Shown here: one piece after another, positions 15,733 through 23,161 of the stretch
How the letters are laid out: every line of letters starts with the position of its first letter
Position numbering within the stretch: position 1 is the stretch's first letter
NCBI GenBank assembly: GCA_028871595.1
Contig: JAGWMT010000005.1
Coordinates: forward strand, 1-33,811
Source of the DNA: Elusimicrobiota bacterium
GTDB lineage: Bacteria > Elusimicrobiota > Elusimicrobia > UBA1565 > UBA9628
Reading direction: 5' to 3'
DNA length: 33,811 nt
Position numbers and translations under genes: made by a program
Notes under the pieces: model-generated
Seen by the model: only the letters and a program-made list of their open reading frames with translations
Told to the model about the DNA's origin: nothing
The model's database searches: none

Positions 15733-16622
15733 CGCGATTTCTCCCGTTCCGAGAGGGAACTGGCCGCCTGGCGCCGCACGCGCCAGGAGGCGTCCGACGC
15801 GCGCGCCGCCGCCAGGTCGCCTTCCGACGCCGCCGACGCGTAGCGGCCGAGCGCTTCCGCCGCCGCGTAGCGCGCCGGCCAATAAGGATCGTCCCGCAAC
15901 ATCTTGCGCAGAGGTCCCTCGCCCCAGCGCGCCCCGATCCTCCCCAGCGCCAAGGCTCCCGCGAAGCGGACCATCGGCTCCCGATCGCGCAAGGCGTCGC
16001 CGATGGCAAGCTCTTCCGAGCCCGACTCGGCCAGGGCCAGGACGGCCGCCGCCCGCTGAGGCACGGACGCATCCCTCGAAGCGGCAAACGCCGCGATGCG
16101 TCCGGCGTCGCGTGTTTCCGCGAAGACGTGCGCCGCGTCCACCAAGGCCGCCACCGGGGGAAACGCGTCCGCCTCCTTTCCCGCAGCCGCTTCGGGCAAC
16201 GAGGCCTCGCCTCCGGCGACCACGGCCCCGGAATCCGCCGAGACCAGACGCACGAACGCGGTCCAGCCGCCGGCCGTCCGCCGCACCCGTCCGACGACCA
16301 CCGCCTCGCCCCGCGTGAGACGAGGGAGCTCCTCCGCCGCGCCGACGTCCACCACTTGGGCGAGGCGGCGCTCGGATAGGACGGAAGGAAGATCGCGTTC
16401 ATCGATCACGCTGACGCGTCCCGACTCCAGCATTCCACGAAGGACGCCGCCGGCCGCCTCGCGCCCCGGCCGTTCTCCGGCCGCGGCGCCCGCGGCGAAC
16501 GGCTGCATCGCGACGCGCGCGATACCCGCGCGGACAGCAGCCGTCGCCAGGGCGCGTCCCACGTCCTCGGGACCCGCCGCCGCCGCGGCGACCGCGGCCG
16601 CCATCAGGAGCGCGGACATCAT
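15729..16622 (-). CDS. FlgO/CsgG-like domain protein with C-terminal HEAT-type repeats
   Basis: The 297-residue protein begins with a hydrophobic, Ala-rich signal peptide (first 16 residues), so it is probably exported to the periplasm or outer membrane. Residues about 20-145 show the FlgO/CsgG-like pattern: a VAMQPF strand, a helix, SVIDERDLPSVLSERRLAQ, then VVVGRVRRTAGGWTAFVRLVSADSG, the 'new assignment - strand - V--G---' core. Residues about 170-297 are PBS-lyase/HEAT-like helical repeats (MVRFAGALALGRIG, then ARYAAAEALGRYA). HEAT repeats usually mediate protein binding. The start overlaps the GGDEF-type gene's stop (ATGA). A fusion of this kind is unusual and suggests a scaffold that links the outer-membrane proteins of this operon. 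Function not established. Confidence 0.78.
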   Translation of the reverse strand: MMSALLMAAAVAAAAAGPEDVGRALATAAVRAGIARVAMQPFAAGAAAGERPGREAAGGVLRGMLESGRVSVIDERDLPSVLSERRLAQVVDVGAAEELPRLTRGEAVVVGRVRRTAGGWTAFVRLVSADSGAVVAGGEASLPEAAAGKEADAFPPVAALVDAAHVFAETRDAGRIAAFAASRDASVPQRAAAVLALAESGSEELAIGDALRDREPMVRFAGALALGRIGARWGEGPLRKMLRDDPYWPARYAAAEALGRYASAASEGDLAAARASDASWRVRRQAASSLSEREKSR

Positions 16623-17554
16623 GACGCCCTCCGGTCCACGGCGAAGCGGCTCAGCGTCCCCCCCTTCGTCTTCAGCATGTTCTTCAGCTCCGAGGCGATG
16701 GCGGCCGCCTGCGCGTAGCAGGTCAAGGGCCGCGCGGCCGTCGTGGCCACGCCGATGCGGATCGTGACGAAGGGACTGCGCCCCAAGCGTTTCTGCCGGT
16801 CCAGCGTTTCGACATAGCCGCGCGTGCGGTCCGCCGAGTTATAAAAGGACGGGACCTCGGCGTCGAAGCCGCAGGCCAGACGGTGAGCCAGCTCCGCGGC
16901 GCGGTCCGAAGGGCACAACGCGGCGAAGTCGTCGCCGCCGATATGCGCCGCCAACCCCCTCAAACCGGCGAATTCGGCCGTGGTCTCGGCCAGGAGGGCC
17001 GCGAAGCGCTTCAGGAGCCGGTCCCCTTTTTCGAATCCGTAGGCGTCGTTGAACGACTTGAAGCGGTCGATATCCATGTAAAGCAGGGCGAAGTCCTCCG
17101 CGTTCGCGACGCGGGCGCGGACCGCGTCCTCCAAGGTCGGACTCCCCGGCAGGCGGGTCAGCGGGCTGGCGGAAAGGTCCTCCGCGGCGCGTTTCAGCAG
17201 GCGTTCCACCCGCGCCAGCAGTTCCGCCATGGAGAAGGGTTTGGTCACGTAGTCGTCCGCGCCGAAGCCCAGACTGCTGACCTCGTTATCCTCGCCGCCC
17301 ATTCCCGTCACCATGATCACCGGAACCAAGTGGGTTTGGGCGTTCTCGCGCAGGCGGCGGAGGACCTCCACCCCGTCCATGCCCGGCATGCTCACGTCCA
17401 GCATGATCAAGTCGTAGTCCTCGACGCAGGCCATATCGAAGGCCAGGTCGCCCCGGTCGGCGTGCTCGACGGTGAAATGGCGCGCCTCCAGAGCGTGCGC
17501 CATCATCTTCCGGATTCCGGATTCGTCGTCGGCGACCAGTATCTTGGCATTCAT
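16619..17554 (-). CDS. Response regulator with degenerate GGDEF domain
   Basis: A 311-residue PleD-like protein. Receiver domain at about 1-120: VADDE pocket, phospho-acceptor Asp53 in LMLDVSMPGMDG-type context, Thr84, Lys105 in VTKPF. GGDEF domain from about residue 128: SPLTRLPG entry motif, LLYMDIDRFKSFNDAYG with the metal-binding Asp161, and the signature loop as GGDDF (206-210) instead of GG(D/E)EF. The third signature position is acidic but shortened by one carbon, so cyclic-di-GMP synthase activity is uncertain; it may be a binding-only or very weak enzyme. The spacing of 10 bases from the FlgO-like gene and GAGGAG before the ATG fit an operon. Likely links second-messenger signalling to the neighbouring envelope proteins. 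Confidence 0.9.
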   Translation of the reverse strand: MNAKILVADDESGIRKMMAHALEARHFTVEHADRGDLAFDMACVEDYDLIMLDVSMPGMDGVEVLRRLRENAQTHLVPVIMVTGMGGEDNEVSSLGFGADDYVTKPFSMAELLARVERLLKRAAEDLSASPLTRLPGSPTLEDAVRARVANAEDFALLYMDIDRFKSFNDAYGFEKGDRLLKRFAALLAETTAEFAGLRGLAAHIGGDDFAALCPSDRAAELAHRLACGFDAEVPSFYNSADRTRGYVETLDRQKRLGRSPFVTIRIGVATTAARPLTCYAQAAAIASELKNMLKTKGGTLSRFAVDRRAS

Positions 17555-17564
17555 GACGTTCTCC

Positions 17565-18428
17565 TCAAATCCCGCAGCGGCTCGCGATCTCCGCCGCCCG
17601 CCCGTCCTCGCGCCGAAGCCGTTCGATCTCGGCGGGAGACAGTTCCGGCACGAACGGCTTCTTGTACCAGGACTTCATGGCCCCGTAGAAGCGTTCTTTC
17701 AGCGCGGGGTCGGATATTTCGGAACCGGGATTCTTGGTGATCGCGTACGGCGAGAACCCTTTGCGCAGTTCCGAGGCCCAGAAGCGGGCCTTCAAATCCA
17801 GTATTCCTTCGGCGATACGGTCCACGCGTCCGGCGGCGTTCGCGCAGGAGTCCTCGTTGGGCGCGTCGCGCAGCTCCAGCGAGTCGTCGTCGAGCGGCGG
17901 AACCGAGGCCAGGAACTCCGGCGCCGGCACGGTGATGGTCCAGGAGCCGTTCGGCCCGGAGGCGTCCGCGGGCTCGTCCCAAGCGACGGTCTCCTCCGCC
18001 GCCGCGAGGATCTCCCCGGTCCGTGCGCTGACCAGGCGGACGCTGGCCCGCATCCCGGCGCCGGCTCGCTCGCAGCTTCCCGTCACCAGCGCCTCGGCGG
18101 TCTCCAGGCGCGGCGCGCCGTCGCCCGTCGCGTCCTGGGAGGCGAGCTCACCCAGCCGGCGCTCGGCCATCACGTCCGCCAGGCGCGAGCGCTCCACCAC
18201 CCGCAGGCGGCCGTCGGCCACCAGGCGCTCCGTCAGGCGGTCCGCCAGAATCTCCCCGTCCCGCTTCGCGGCGCCGCCGTGCGCCTCCAGGGGAAGGACC
18301 GCAATCCGAGTCAGGCGCGCGCGGCGCGCCCCCGCGATCACCGACTCCGCCAGATCCGACAGCGGCTCGCCGCCCCGGGAGATTCCCGGAAGGAGAAGAA
18401 GCGCGACGGCGAGGAGCGCTCGTTTCAT
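17565..18428 (-). CDS. FlgO-like (CsgG-superfamily fold) exported protein
   Basis: The 287-residue protein begins with a signal peptide (MKRALLAVALLLLPGISRG). Residues about 25-165 have the FlgO/CsgG-like domain: ARLTRIAVLPLEAHGG, a helix with ADRLTERLVADGR, VVERSRLADVMAERRLGE, ALVTGSC and a strand ASVRLVSARTGEIL. In Vibrio, FlgO is an outer-membrane lipoprotein of the flagellar base; CsgG forms an outer-membrane export pore. The C-terminal 120 residues are a separate, mostly helical part with two Cys and an Arg/Glu-rich end, not recognised. GAGGTG before the ATG overlaps the upstream stop, six bases away. There are no flagellar genes in the window, so a flagellar role is not assumed. Confidence 0.8.
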   Translation of the reverse strand: MKRALLAVALLLLPGISRGGEPLSDLAESVIAGARRARLTRIAVLPLEAHGGAAKRDGEILADRLTERLVADGRLRVVERSRLADVMAERRLGELASQDATGDGAPRLETAEALVTGSCERAGAGMRASVRLVSARTGEILAAAEETVAWDEPADASGPNGSWTITVPAPEFLASVPPLDDDSLELRDAPNEDSCANAAGRVDRIAEGILDLKARFWASELRKGFSPYAITKNPGSEISDPALKERFYGAMKSWYKKPFVPELSPAEIERLRREDGRAAEIASRCGI

Positions 18429-18434
18429 GGCCGG

Positions 18435-19211
18435 TCACCTCGACTCCCCGCGGGCGGTCAGCCACAGCCGCGAGGGCAGGTCCTCGGCGGCGGCGCGGGC
18501 GGCGGCGAGCGCGGCCGCGTCCAAGGCCTTGGCGCGGGCCTGCTCCTCGTCCAAGCCCAGCGCCGCGTTCTCCCGCGAGGCCGACCAGATGACCATGCCT
18601 CCGGACGTGCGGGCGGCCAGGGTCACGCGGGCGCGGACGGCCGAATAGGGCTTCAACCGGGGTTCGTCCACCACGGTTTCCCGCGCGGCGACGCCGATGA
18701 CCACGTCCTCTCCGCCGGCGTCTGCGCTGCACGTTCCGCCGAAGGACGTCCAAGCCCGGCGCATGGCCGCCTTCGCCTCGGCGCCCAGCGTCCCTTCGGG
18801 CGCGAACCGAACGTTCGGGCCTGTCCCGGGAATCCAGCCGACGCGGCGCGCCGCTCCCGGCACCGGAAGCTCGACCACGGCCTTCACGCGCACGGACAGA
18901 CCCCCGTCCGAGACGCTTTCCCCGAGCACGCGCGACGTCCGCAGCGACCCGCGCCCGGCCGTGCTGACGCGCTCCCGGACGATGCCCGCATCGTCCACGG
19001 TGGCGACGGAGGCCACCTCGACTCCGGCCACCTCCTCCACCGCCCGGCGCCGGGCGTCCGCCACCGCCAGGCGGCGCGCCTCCGTCCGCGGCAGGCTTCC
19101 CAGGGGAGCCCAGCCCTCGACGACGACGGTCCGCGTCCCGGCCCGGGGGCCGGCCGCGCAACCCGCCGCCGCCAGGACGGCCGCCAAGGCGGCCGCCGCG
19201 GACGGCTTCAC
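18435..19211 (-). CDS. FlgT-N-like lipoprotein
   Basis: Begins with GTG at 19211, overlapping the LPP20 gene stop (GTGA). The signal peptide ends in a lipobox AAGC (Cys at about residue 18), so the 258-residue product should be a lipoprotein. Residues about 30-115 follow the FlgT N-terminal domain pattern: VVVEGWAPLGSLPRTEARRL, then AVADARRRAVEEVAGVEV, VRERVSTAGRGSL, and SVRVKAVVELPV. The C-terminal half has a glycine/alanine-rich region with a strand set (VRARVTLAARTSGGMVIWSA) typical of this envelope group. FlgT in Vibrio forms the H ring around the flagellar rod. Together with the LPP20 (FlgP family) and FlgO-like neighbours this makes a FlgP-FlgT-FlgO set in one operon. GTG is chosen because the upstream extension is antisense-like composition without signal peptide. 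Confidence 0.8.
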   Translation of the reverse strand: MKPSAAAALAAVLAAAGCAAGPRAGTRTVVVEGWAPLGSLPRTEARRLAVADARRRAVEEVAGVEVASVATVDDAGIVRERVSTAGRGSLRTSRVLGESVSDGGLSVRVKAVVELPVPGAARRVGWIPGTGPNVRFAPEGTLGAEAKAAMRRAWTSFGGTCSADAGGEDVVIGVAARETVVDEPRLKPYSAVRARVTLAARTSGGMVIWSASRENAALGLDEEQARAKALDAAALAAARAAAEDLPSRLWLTARGESR

Positions 19212-19657
19212 AGACTCTCCCTGCGCGCCTCGTCCAACAGGCGCGACTTCGGCAGCCGCAAGGTCACGACGCAGCCGCCGTCCGAGGTGAACTCGGTCTT
19301 GCGGATCTCGGCGCCGCGCAGCATGTCGTGCACCCGCGCCGTCAGCGAGGAGTCCTTCTCCATCGCCTGGGACACGGTGACGCCGCCGTCCAGCGTCACG
19401 CCCTTGATCAGGGACAGCAGCTCGTACTGCGCCTTGACGACGGCCGCGTCGCGCGCCAGCGCCTTGCGCTGGGTGGCCGTCGGCGTCGCCGGATCCGAAG
19501 CTCCGATGCCGATGGCCTCGAAGTAGCCGCTCCGCTCCGGGGTCTGATCGATGACCTCGCCGATCTGCCCTTGATGCACGCGGCTGACGACGCCCGAGCA
19601 GCCGGCCGCCGACAACGCCAGCGCCGCCGCCCCCGCCGTCCACGCTCTCCTGTTCAT
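19208..19657 (-). CDS. LPP20-family (FlgP-like) lipoprotein
   Basis: A 149-residue lipoprotein: signal peptide with lipobox SAAGC (Cys20), then the LPP20 domain with its usual features: FEAIGIGASDP, QRKALARDAAVVKAQYELL, LIKGVTLDGGVTVSQ, and MLRGAEIRKTEF ending in a VVTLRL strand. FlgP of Vibrio and Campylobacter, a ring-forming outer-membrane lipoprotein at the flagellar base, belongs to this family, as does Helicobacter Lpp20. ATG 19657 has a GGAGG six bases upstream. First gene of the minus-strand operon; an 8-bp inverted repeat lies across its promoter region. Family is clear; a flagellar role is only one option. Confidence 0.85.
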   Translation of the reverse strand: MNRRAWTAGAAALALSAAGCSGVVSRVHQGQIGEVIDQTPERSGYFEAIGIGASDPATPTATQRKALARDAAVVKAQYELLSLIKGVTLDGGVTVSQAMEKDSSLTARVHDMLRGAEIRKTEFTSDGGCVVTLRLPKSRLLDEARRESL

Positions 19658-19662
19658 ATATC

Positions 19663-19689
19663 CTCCGGTTGCGTCTTAACCGGAGAATA
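19663..19689 (-). promoter_or_regulatory. Inverted repeat and -10 at the LPP20 operon promoter
   Basis: On the minus strand TATTCT (19689-19684) resembles a -10 box. Overlapping it is a perfect inverted repeat CTCCGGTT-AAGACGC-AACCGGAG (19685-19663), whose inner arm contains the GGAG of the ribosome-binding site. It may be an operator (spanning -10 to about +15) or, if transcription starts further upstream, an RNA hairpin that hides the ribosome-binding site. Confidence 0.45.
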
Positions 19690-19756
19690 GCCCATGCGGC
19701 AGAAGCGGGGGTTTTGCGGCGCTTAATTCCCGCCCGCGTCCCGCTTCAGCGGGGAT

Positions 19757-20476
19757 TCAGCTTTTATTCGACTCGGCGTCGAACTTGTAGCCGCGGCCGT
19801 GGACGTTGACCAGGCGCTTGGCCAGCGCGGGGCCCAGCTTCTTGCGCAGGTGGGAGATATGAACTTCGACGGTGCCGGGATCGTTGTAATCGGCGGGATC
19901 GTAGCCCCACACGCTCTCCAGGAGGAACGGGACCGACAGCACGCGCCCGGATTTCCCCGCCAGCGACGCCAGCAGGTCGAACTCCTTGCGGGTCATGGGA
20001 ATCTCGCGCCCTTTCACCTTGACGGTGCGGCCGGCGGGGTCCAGCTCCAGCCCGTGCTTCTTGAGCGTCGCCGCCGAGTCCGCGGAAGCGGAGTAGCGGC
20101 GCAGGACCGCCCGCACGCGCGCCAGCAGCACGGCCAGACCGAACGGCTTGATCACGTAATCGTCGGCCCCGACGTCCAGCCCCTTGACCATGTCCTTGTC
20201 GTCGATGAGCTGGCCGGTCATCAGGATCACCGGCATGGACGCCGCGAATGCTTCCTTCTTAAGGATCCGGCAGAAGGTCATGCCGTCCATGGCCGGCATC
20301 ACGCCGTCCACCAGGATCAGGTTGGGGCGGGACTCGCGCGCCATCAGCAGGCCCTCCGAGCCGTTGTCCGTGTGGAGGACTCCCATTCCGTTGTCGGTGA
20401 GATAACGGTGGATCAGCTTGCGCAGTTGGTCGTCGTCGTCTATCACCAGTATCTTGGGAGCGATCATCTCGGCCAT
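19757..20476 (-). CDS. OmpR/PhoB-type response regulator
   Basis: DNA-binding regulator of 239 residues. Receiver domain at about 6-122: VIDDDD pocket, phospho-acceptor Asp57 in LILVDGVM, Thr87, Lys110 in VIKPF. Winged-helix effector at about 140-235: MTRKEFDLLASLAGKSGRVL, then VEVHISHLRKKLG (recognition helix) and RGYKF (wing). No histidine kinase is adjacent; the receiver-histidine kinase at the end of the downstream operon is a possible partner. It lies 100 bases upstream of the LPP20 operon on the same strand and could control it. The ATG at 20476 is chosen; a second ATG at 20467 would remove three residues. Neither has a clear ribosome-binding site. Confidence 0.93.
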   Translation of the reverse strand: MAEMIAPKILVIDDDDQLRKLIHRYLTDNGMGVLHTDNGSEGLLMARESRPNLILVDGVMPAMDGMTFCRILKKEAFAASMPVILMTGQLIDDKDMVKGLDVGADDYVIKPFGLAVLLARVRAVLRRYSASADSAATLKKHGLELDPAGRTVKVKGREIPMTRKEFDLLASLAGKSGRVLSVPFLLESVWGYDPADYNDPGTVEVHISHLRKKLGPALAKRLVNVHGRGYKFDAESNKS

Positions 20477-20552
20477 AGTGTGAATAATGGAACATCGGGA
20501 ACGTTCTGTCCAGCCCAACGCGCCAGACGCGCGGAATTCGAATATTGTTTCC

Positions 20553-20581
20553 TTGCGGCCGGCGGTCTCCGGGGCTACGCT
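20553..20581 (+). promoter_or_regulatory. Promoter, leaderless start at 20588
   Basis: TTGCGG (20553-20558), a 17-base spacer, TACGCT (20576-20581), then six bases to the ATG. No Shine-Dalgarno is present between. Confidence 0.4.
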
Positions 20582-20587
20582 GAAGCC

Positions 20588-21070
20588 ATGATTCTTCTCG
20601 TCGTCGTCTTCGCCGTGCTGGCGGCCGCCTTCGCGGCCGAAGCCGCGCGGCTGACCCGCATCCTCGCCATCGCCAGCCGTCAGCTGGCCGAGTCCCAGCG
20701 CCGGCTGGCCCCGCCGCCTCCGCCGCCGCCGCCGCCCCCCCCGATCCTGTTCGAATGCCGCCGCGAGGAAAACGGCCTGCTCTGGTTTCCGGTGCTCACG
20801 GCGAAGGCCGACGAGAAACAGGTCGTCGGCGTCTCCTCCGGACTCCCCCACTGCACGCGGTGCGTGCGCCCGCTCAAGGTCCTCTTCGGCCGGACGGAGG
20901 AGTGGGTTTGCTCCGCCTGCGAGGCGCGGCATCCCGCGGCGGCGGCCGACTTGCGGGCCACGGACCTGGTGCTGACCGAATGCCTGCGCGAGTTCTTCGC
21001 GCGCCACCCCGACTTCGCGCCCGCGCCGGGACTGTCGGCGCCGAAGGTCGAGACGCCCGTCGCCGCCTAA
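20588..21070 (+). CDS. Membrane-anchored zinc-ribbon protein with polyproline linker
   Basis: A 160-residue protein, not assigned to a named family. Residues 2-20 form one N-terminal membrane helix (MILLVVVFAVLAAAFAAEAA), followed by a short coiled helix (RILAIASRQLAESQRRL), a run of eleven or so prolines (about 42-52), and a cytoplasmic domain with a four-cysteine zinc-ribbon (CTRC at about 97-100 and CSAC at about 116-119). The polyproline run acts as a rigid spacer that holds the ribbon away from the membrane. ATG 20588 was taken because the longer open frame upstream is antisense to the response regulator. Its stop is three bases from the convergent DEAD-box stop. Elongation factor P would probably be needed to translate the proline run. 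Confidence 0.75.
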   Translation: MILLVVVFAVLAAAFAAEAARLTRILAIASRQLAESQRRLAPPPPPPPPPPPILFECRREENGLLWFPVLTAKADEKQVVGVSSGLPHCTRCVRPLKVLFGRTEEWVCSACEARHPAAAADLRATDLVLTECLREFFARHPDFAPAPGLSAPKVETPVAA

Positions 21071-21073
21071 AAC

Positions 21074-22489
21074 CTAGGCGTGCGGCTTATGCGGACGGGG
21101 ATTGTGCTTGCCGTGCGTCTTCGTGTACGTCTTGTGGGCGTGATGCGCCGGACGCGGGGCGTGAGGCTGGACGAACGGCTTCTCCTTCTCGCGCTCCGCG
21201 AAGATCTCCGGCGCGGTCATGGCCAGGAAGCGGCCGACGATCTCCTCCGGGCTCATCTGGGCCGTCACGGCCTTCCAATCCTCTCCCAGCAGTTCCATCG
21301 CGCGGACGTAATGGGCCTGCTCTTGGAAACGGGTCAGGATCCGGGAGACCTTCTTGGTTCCCACGTCGCGCCGGCTGGGGACCTTTCCCTCCCGCATCTT
21401 GGTCTTGGTCCAGTGCTCCAGGCGGCTGATCAGGTGCCGGTGCGTGGGGATCATCAGGCTGACGGCGATGCCGGGCTTGCCGCTGCGCGCCGTCCGGCCG
21501 ATGCGGTGGACGTAGATGTCCAGTTCCCGCGGCACCGAGTAGTTGATCACATGGGTCAGGTCCTTCACGTCCAGGCCGCGCGAGGCCACGTCGGTGCAGA
21601 TCAGCAAGGTCACCTTGCGCTCGCGGAAGGCGCGCATGGTGCGCTCGCGCTCGTTCTGGGACTTCTCGCCGTGGAGCGAGTCCACCTTGAAGCCCTTGCC
21701 GGTCAGGTATTCGGTCAGGTCCATGCACAGCGCCTTGGTCTGGCAGAACACCAGGCCGTAGAAGTCGTCGGCGGCCTCGATGAGCTTGCAGAGGATCTCG
21801 GGCTTGTCCGACTCCCGGACCGTGTAGTAGACCTGCTCGACGGTGTTGGACAGCATCTCCGCACGGTTGACCACCACCTGGCGCGGCTTGCGCAGGTACG
21901 TGTCGGCGACGCGGCGCACGTCCTTGCTCATGGTCGCGGAAAACAGCCAGATGTGGCTGCTCTCGCGCGGGATGGCGCGCAGGATCTTCTCCAAATCTTC
22001 CTTGAAGCCCATGGAGATCATCTCGTCGGCCTCGTCCAGCACGATGGTCTTGACGTCGTTGAGGACCAAGGCGCCGCGTTCGATGTGATCGATGATCCGG
22101 CCCGGGGTGCCCACGACGATGGCGACGCCCTGCTTGAAGCCCTCGTGCTGCTCCGCGTAGCCCGCGCCGCCGTACACCGGAAGCGCCTTGATCCCCTTGT
22201 ACTTGCCCATCAGGTTGATCTGACCGGAGACCTGGAGCGCCAGCTCGCGCGTGGGGCACAGGATAAGGGCCTGGACCCGGCGCAGGGCCGGGTCGATGAG
22301 CTCCAGCAGCGGAAGGCCGAAGGCGGCGGTCTTGCCGGTTCCCGTGCCGGCCTGCCCGATGAAATCCCCCGGGTTCGCGAGCAGAAGCGGCAGGGCCTGG
22401 GCCTGGATGGGGGTGGGGACGGTGTAGCCCATCTCCCGGACGGCGCGCGCGACCGGCTCGCTGAGCTTCAATTCGTCGAATGATGTCAC
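21074..22489 (-). CDS. DEAD-box ATP-dependent RNA helicase
   Basis: RNA helicase of the RhlE/CsdA/DeaD group, about 471 residues. Motifs in order: Q motif (TVPTPIQAQALP), motif I AGTGTGKT, Ia PTRELALQ, Ib TPGRI, II DEAD (VLDEADEM), III SAT, IV (LVFCQTK), V (TDVASRGLDV) and VI HRIGRTAR. After the helicase core come about 60 residues of helical extension and a His/Lys/Pro-rich tail (ending in HKPHA), typical RNA-binding tails. Such enzymes unwind structured RNA in ribosome assembly, decay and cold adaptation. Two GTG starts are possible: 22504 and 22489. The second is preferred, because TAAAAT of an extended -10 covers 22500-22495 and would make a leaderless mRNA starting exactly there. A cold-shock protein gene lies about 11 kb away. 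Confidence 0.95.
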   Translation of the reverse strand: MTSFDELKLSEPVARAVREMGYTVPTPIQAQALPLLLANPGDFIGQAGTGTGKTAAFGLPLLELIDPALRRVQALILCPTRELALQVSGQINLMGKYKGIKALPVYGGAGYAEQHEGFKQGVAIVVGTPGRIIDHIERGALVLNDVKTIVLDEADEMISMGFKEDLEKILRAIPRESSHIWLFSATMSKDVRRVADTYLRKPRQVVVNRAEMLSNTVEQVYYTVRESDKPEILCKLIEAADDFYGLVFCQTKALCMDLTEYLTGKGFKVDSLHGEKSQNERERTMRAFRERKVTLLICTDVASRGLDVKDLTHVINYSVPRELDIYVHRIGRTARSGKPGIAVSLMIPTHRHLISRLEHWTKTKMREGKVPSRRDVGTKKVSRILTRFQEQAHYVRAMELLGEDWKAVTAQMSPEEIVGRFLAMTAPEIFAEREKEKPFVQPHAPRPAHHAHKTYTKTHGKHNPRPHKPHA

Positions 22490-22494
22490 GCGGC

Positions 22495-22503
22495 ATTTTA
22501 CCA
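22495..22503 (-). promoter_or_regulatory. Extended -10 of the DEAD-box helicase gene
   Basis: TGG followed by TAAAAT on the minus strand; five bases separate it from the GTG at 22489. Confidence 0.5.
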
Positions 22504-22555
22504 CTTTGCCGCGGGACTCCCCCGCGCTTTCGCGAAATGGTTAAATATTTCAATC

Positions 22556-23161
22556 ATGATCCCGACCGCCCAATCGCCGTCCAACGACGACCGTCAGTGG
22601 TTCATCTCCGGCCGCTGGCAGGAGTACGACGGCGAATCCCGCGCCAACCTCCTGCGCGTGTGCGGCATCGCGTCCTTCTACTTCGTCGAACTGCTCAACC
22701 GCGCGAACGTGACTCCGGTCTTTCACACGGCCGTGACCGCGTTGGCCGCCGCCTGGCTGATGACTTCCTGGGCGGTGTACGTCTCCCTGAAACGGCGCGT
22801 CTTCCCGTCCGCCATGAAATTCCTCTCCACCGGAGTGGACCTGCTCCTGCTCACCTGCCTCCTGCTCCTGGCGGACGGCCCGCGCAGCCCCCTGGTCGTC
22901 GGTTATTTCTTCGTGCTCTCCCTGGCGGTCCTGCGCTTCAGCGTTCCGCTGCTGCGCTTCGCGACCGCCGGAGCGGTGCTGAGCTACCTGGCCGTCGCCG
23001 GACAGGCCGCGTGGAAGCGCCCCGCTCTGGCGGTCTCCTGGAACTTCGGCTTGATCGTCTGCCTGGCCCTGGCCCTGTGCGGAACCACCTTGGGCCAGGC
23101 GCTGCGCCGCGTCCGCGGCTTCGCCGAGGACTACGCCCGGCGGCGCGCGGAGGGACTGTGA
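22556..23161 (+). CDS. Hypothetical membrane protein (about six helices)
   Basis: A 201-residue integral membrane protein with a short soluble N-terminus (RQWFISGRWQEYDGESR) and about six helices between residues 32 and 185. The topology and the N-terminal segment resemble the membrane-input domains found in front of cyclases and kinases, but no output domain follows; the C-terminus is a short Arg-rich cytoplasmic tail. I do not recognise the family. ATG 22556 follows an AT-rich stretch (ttaaatatttcaatc) that may serve as promoter. Its stop overlaps the next gene's GTG (GTGA), so it starts a tightly packed operon with the zinc-ribbon, Lgt-like and radical SAM genes. Confidence 0.72.
   Translation: MIPTAQSPSNDDRQWFISGRWQEYDGESRANLLRVCGIASFYFVELLNRANVTPVFHTAVTALAAAWLMTSWAVYVSLKRRVFPSAMKFLSTGVDLLLLTCLLLLADGPRSPLVVGYFFVLSLAVLRFSVPLLRFATAGAVLSYLAVAGQAAWKRPALAVSWNFGLIVCLALALCGTTLGQALRRVRGFAEDYARRRAEGL

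Noticed and set aside
14680..15843. Long plus-strand frame opposite the receiver-kinase gene
   Set aside because: Antisense shadow: composition is His/Arg/Gln/Pro-rich and has no domain, while the minus strand has complete receiver and kinase motifs.
19720..19757. Terminator after the OmpR-type regulator
   Set aside because: A CCCGCT-GA-AGCGGG hairpin is present but no T-run follows, so read-through into the LPP20 operon cannot be excluded.
20711..20743. CCG/CCC run as a microsatellite repeat
   Set aside because: It lies in frame in a protein with membrane helix and zinc ribbon, where it encodes the polyproline spacer.
21080..22483. Long plus-strand frame opposite the DEAD-box gene
   Set aside because: Shadow of a gene with all helicase motifs on the minus strand.
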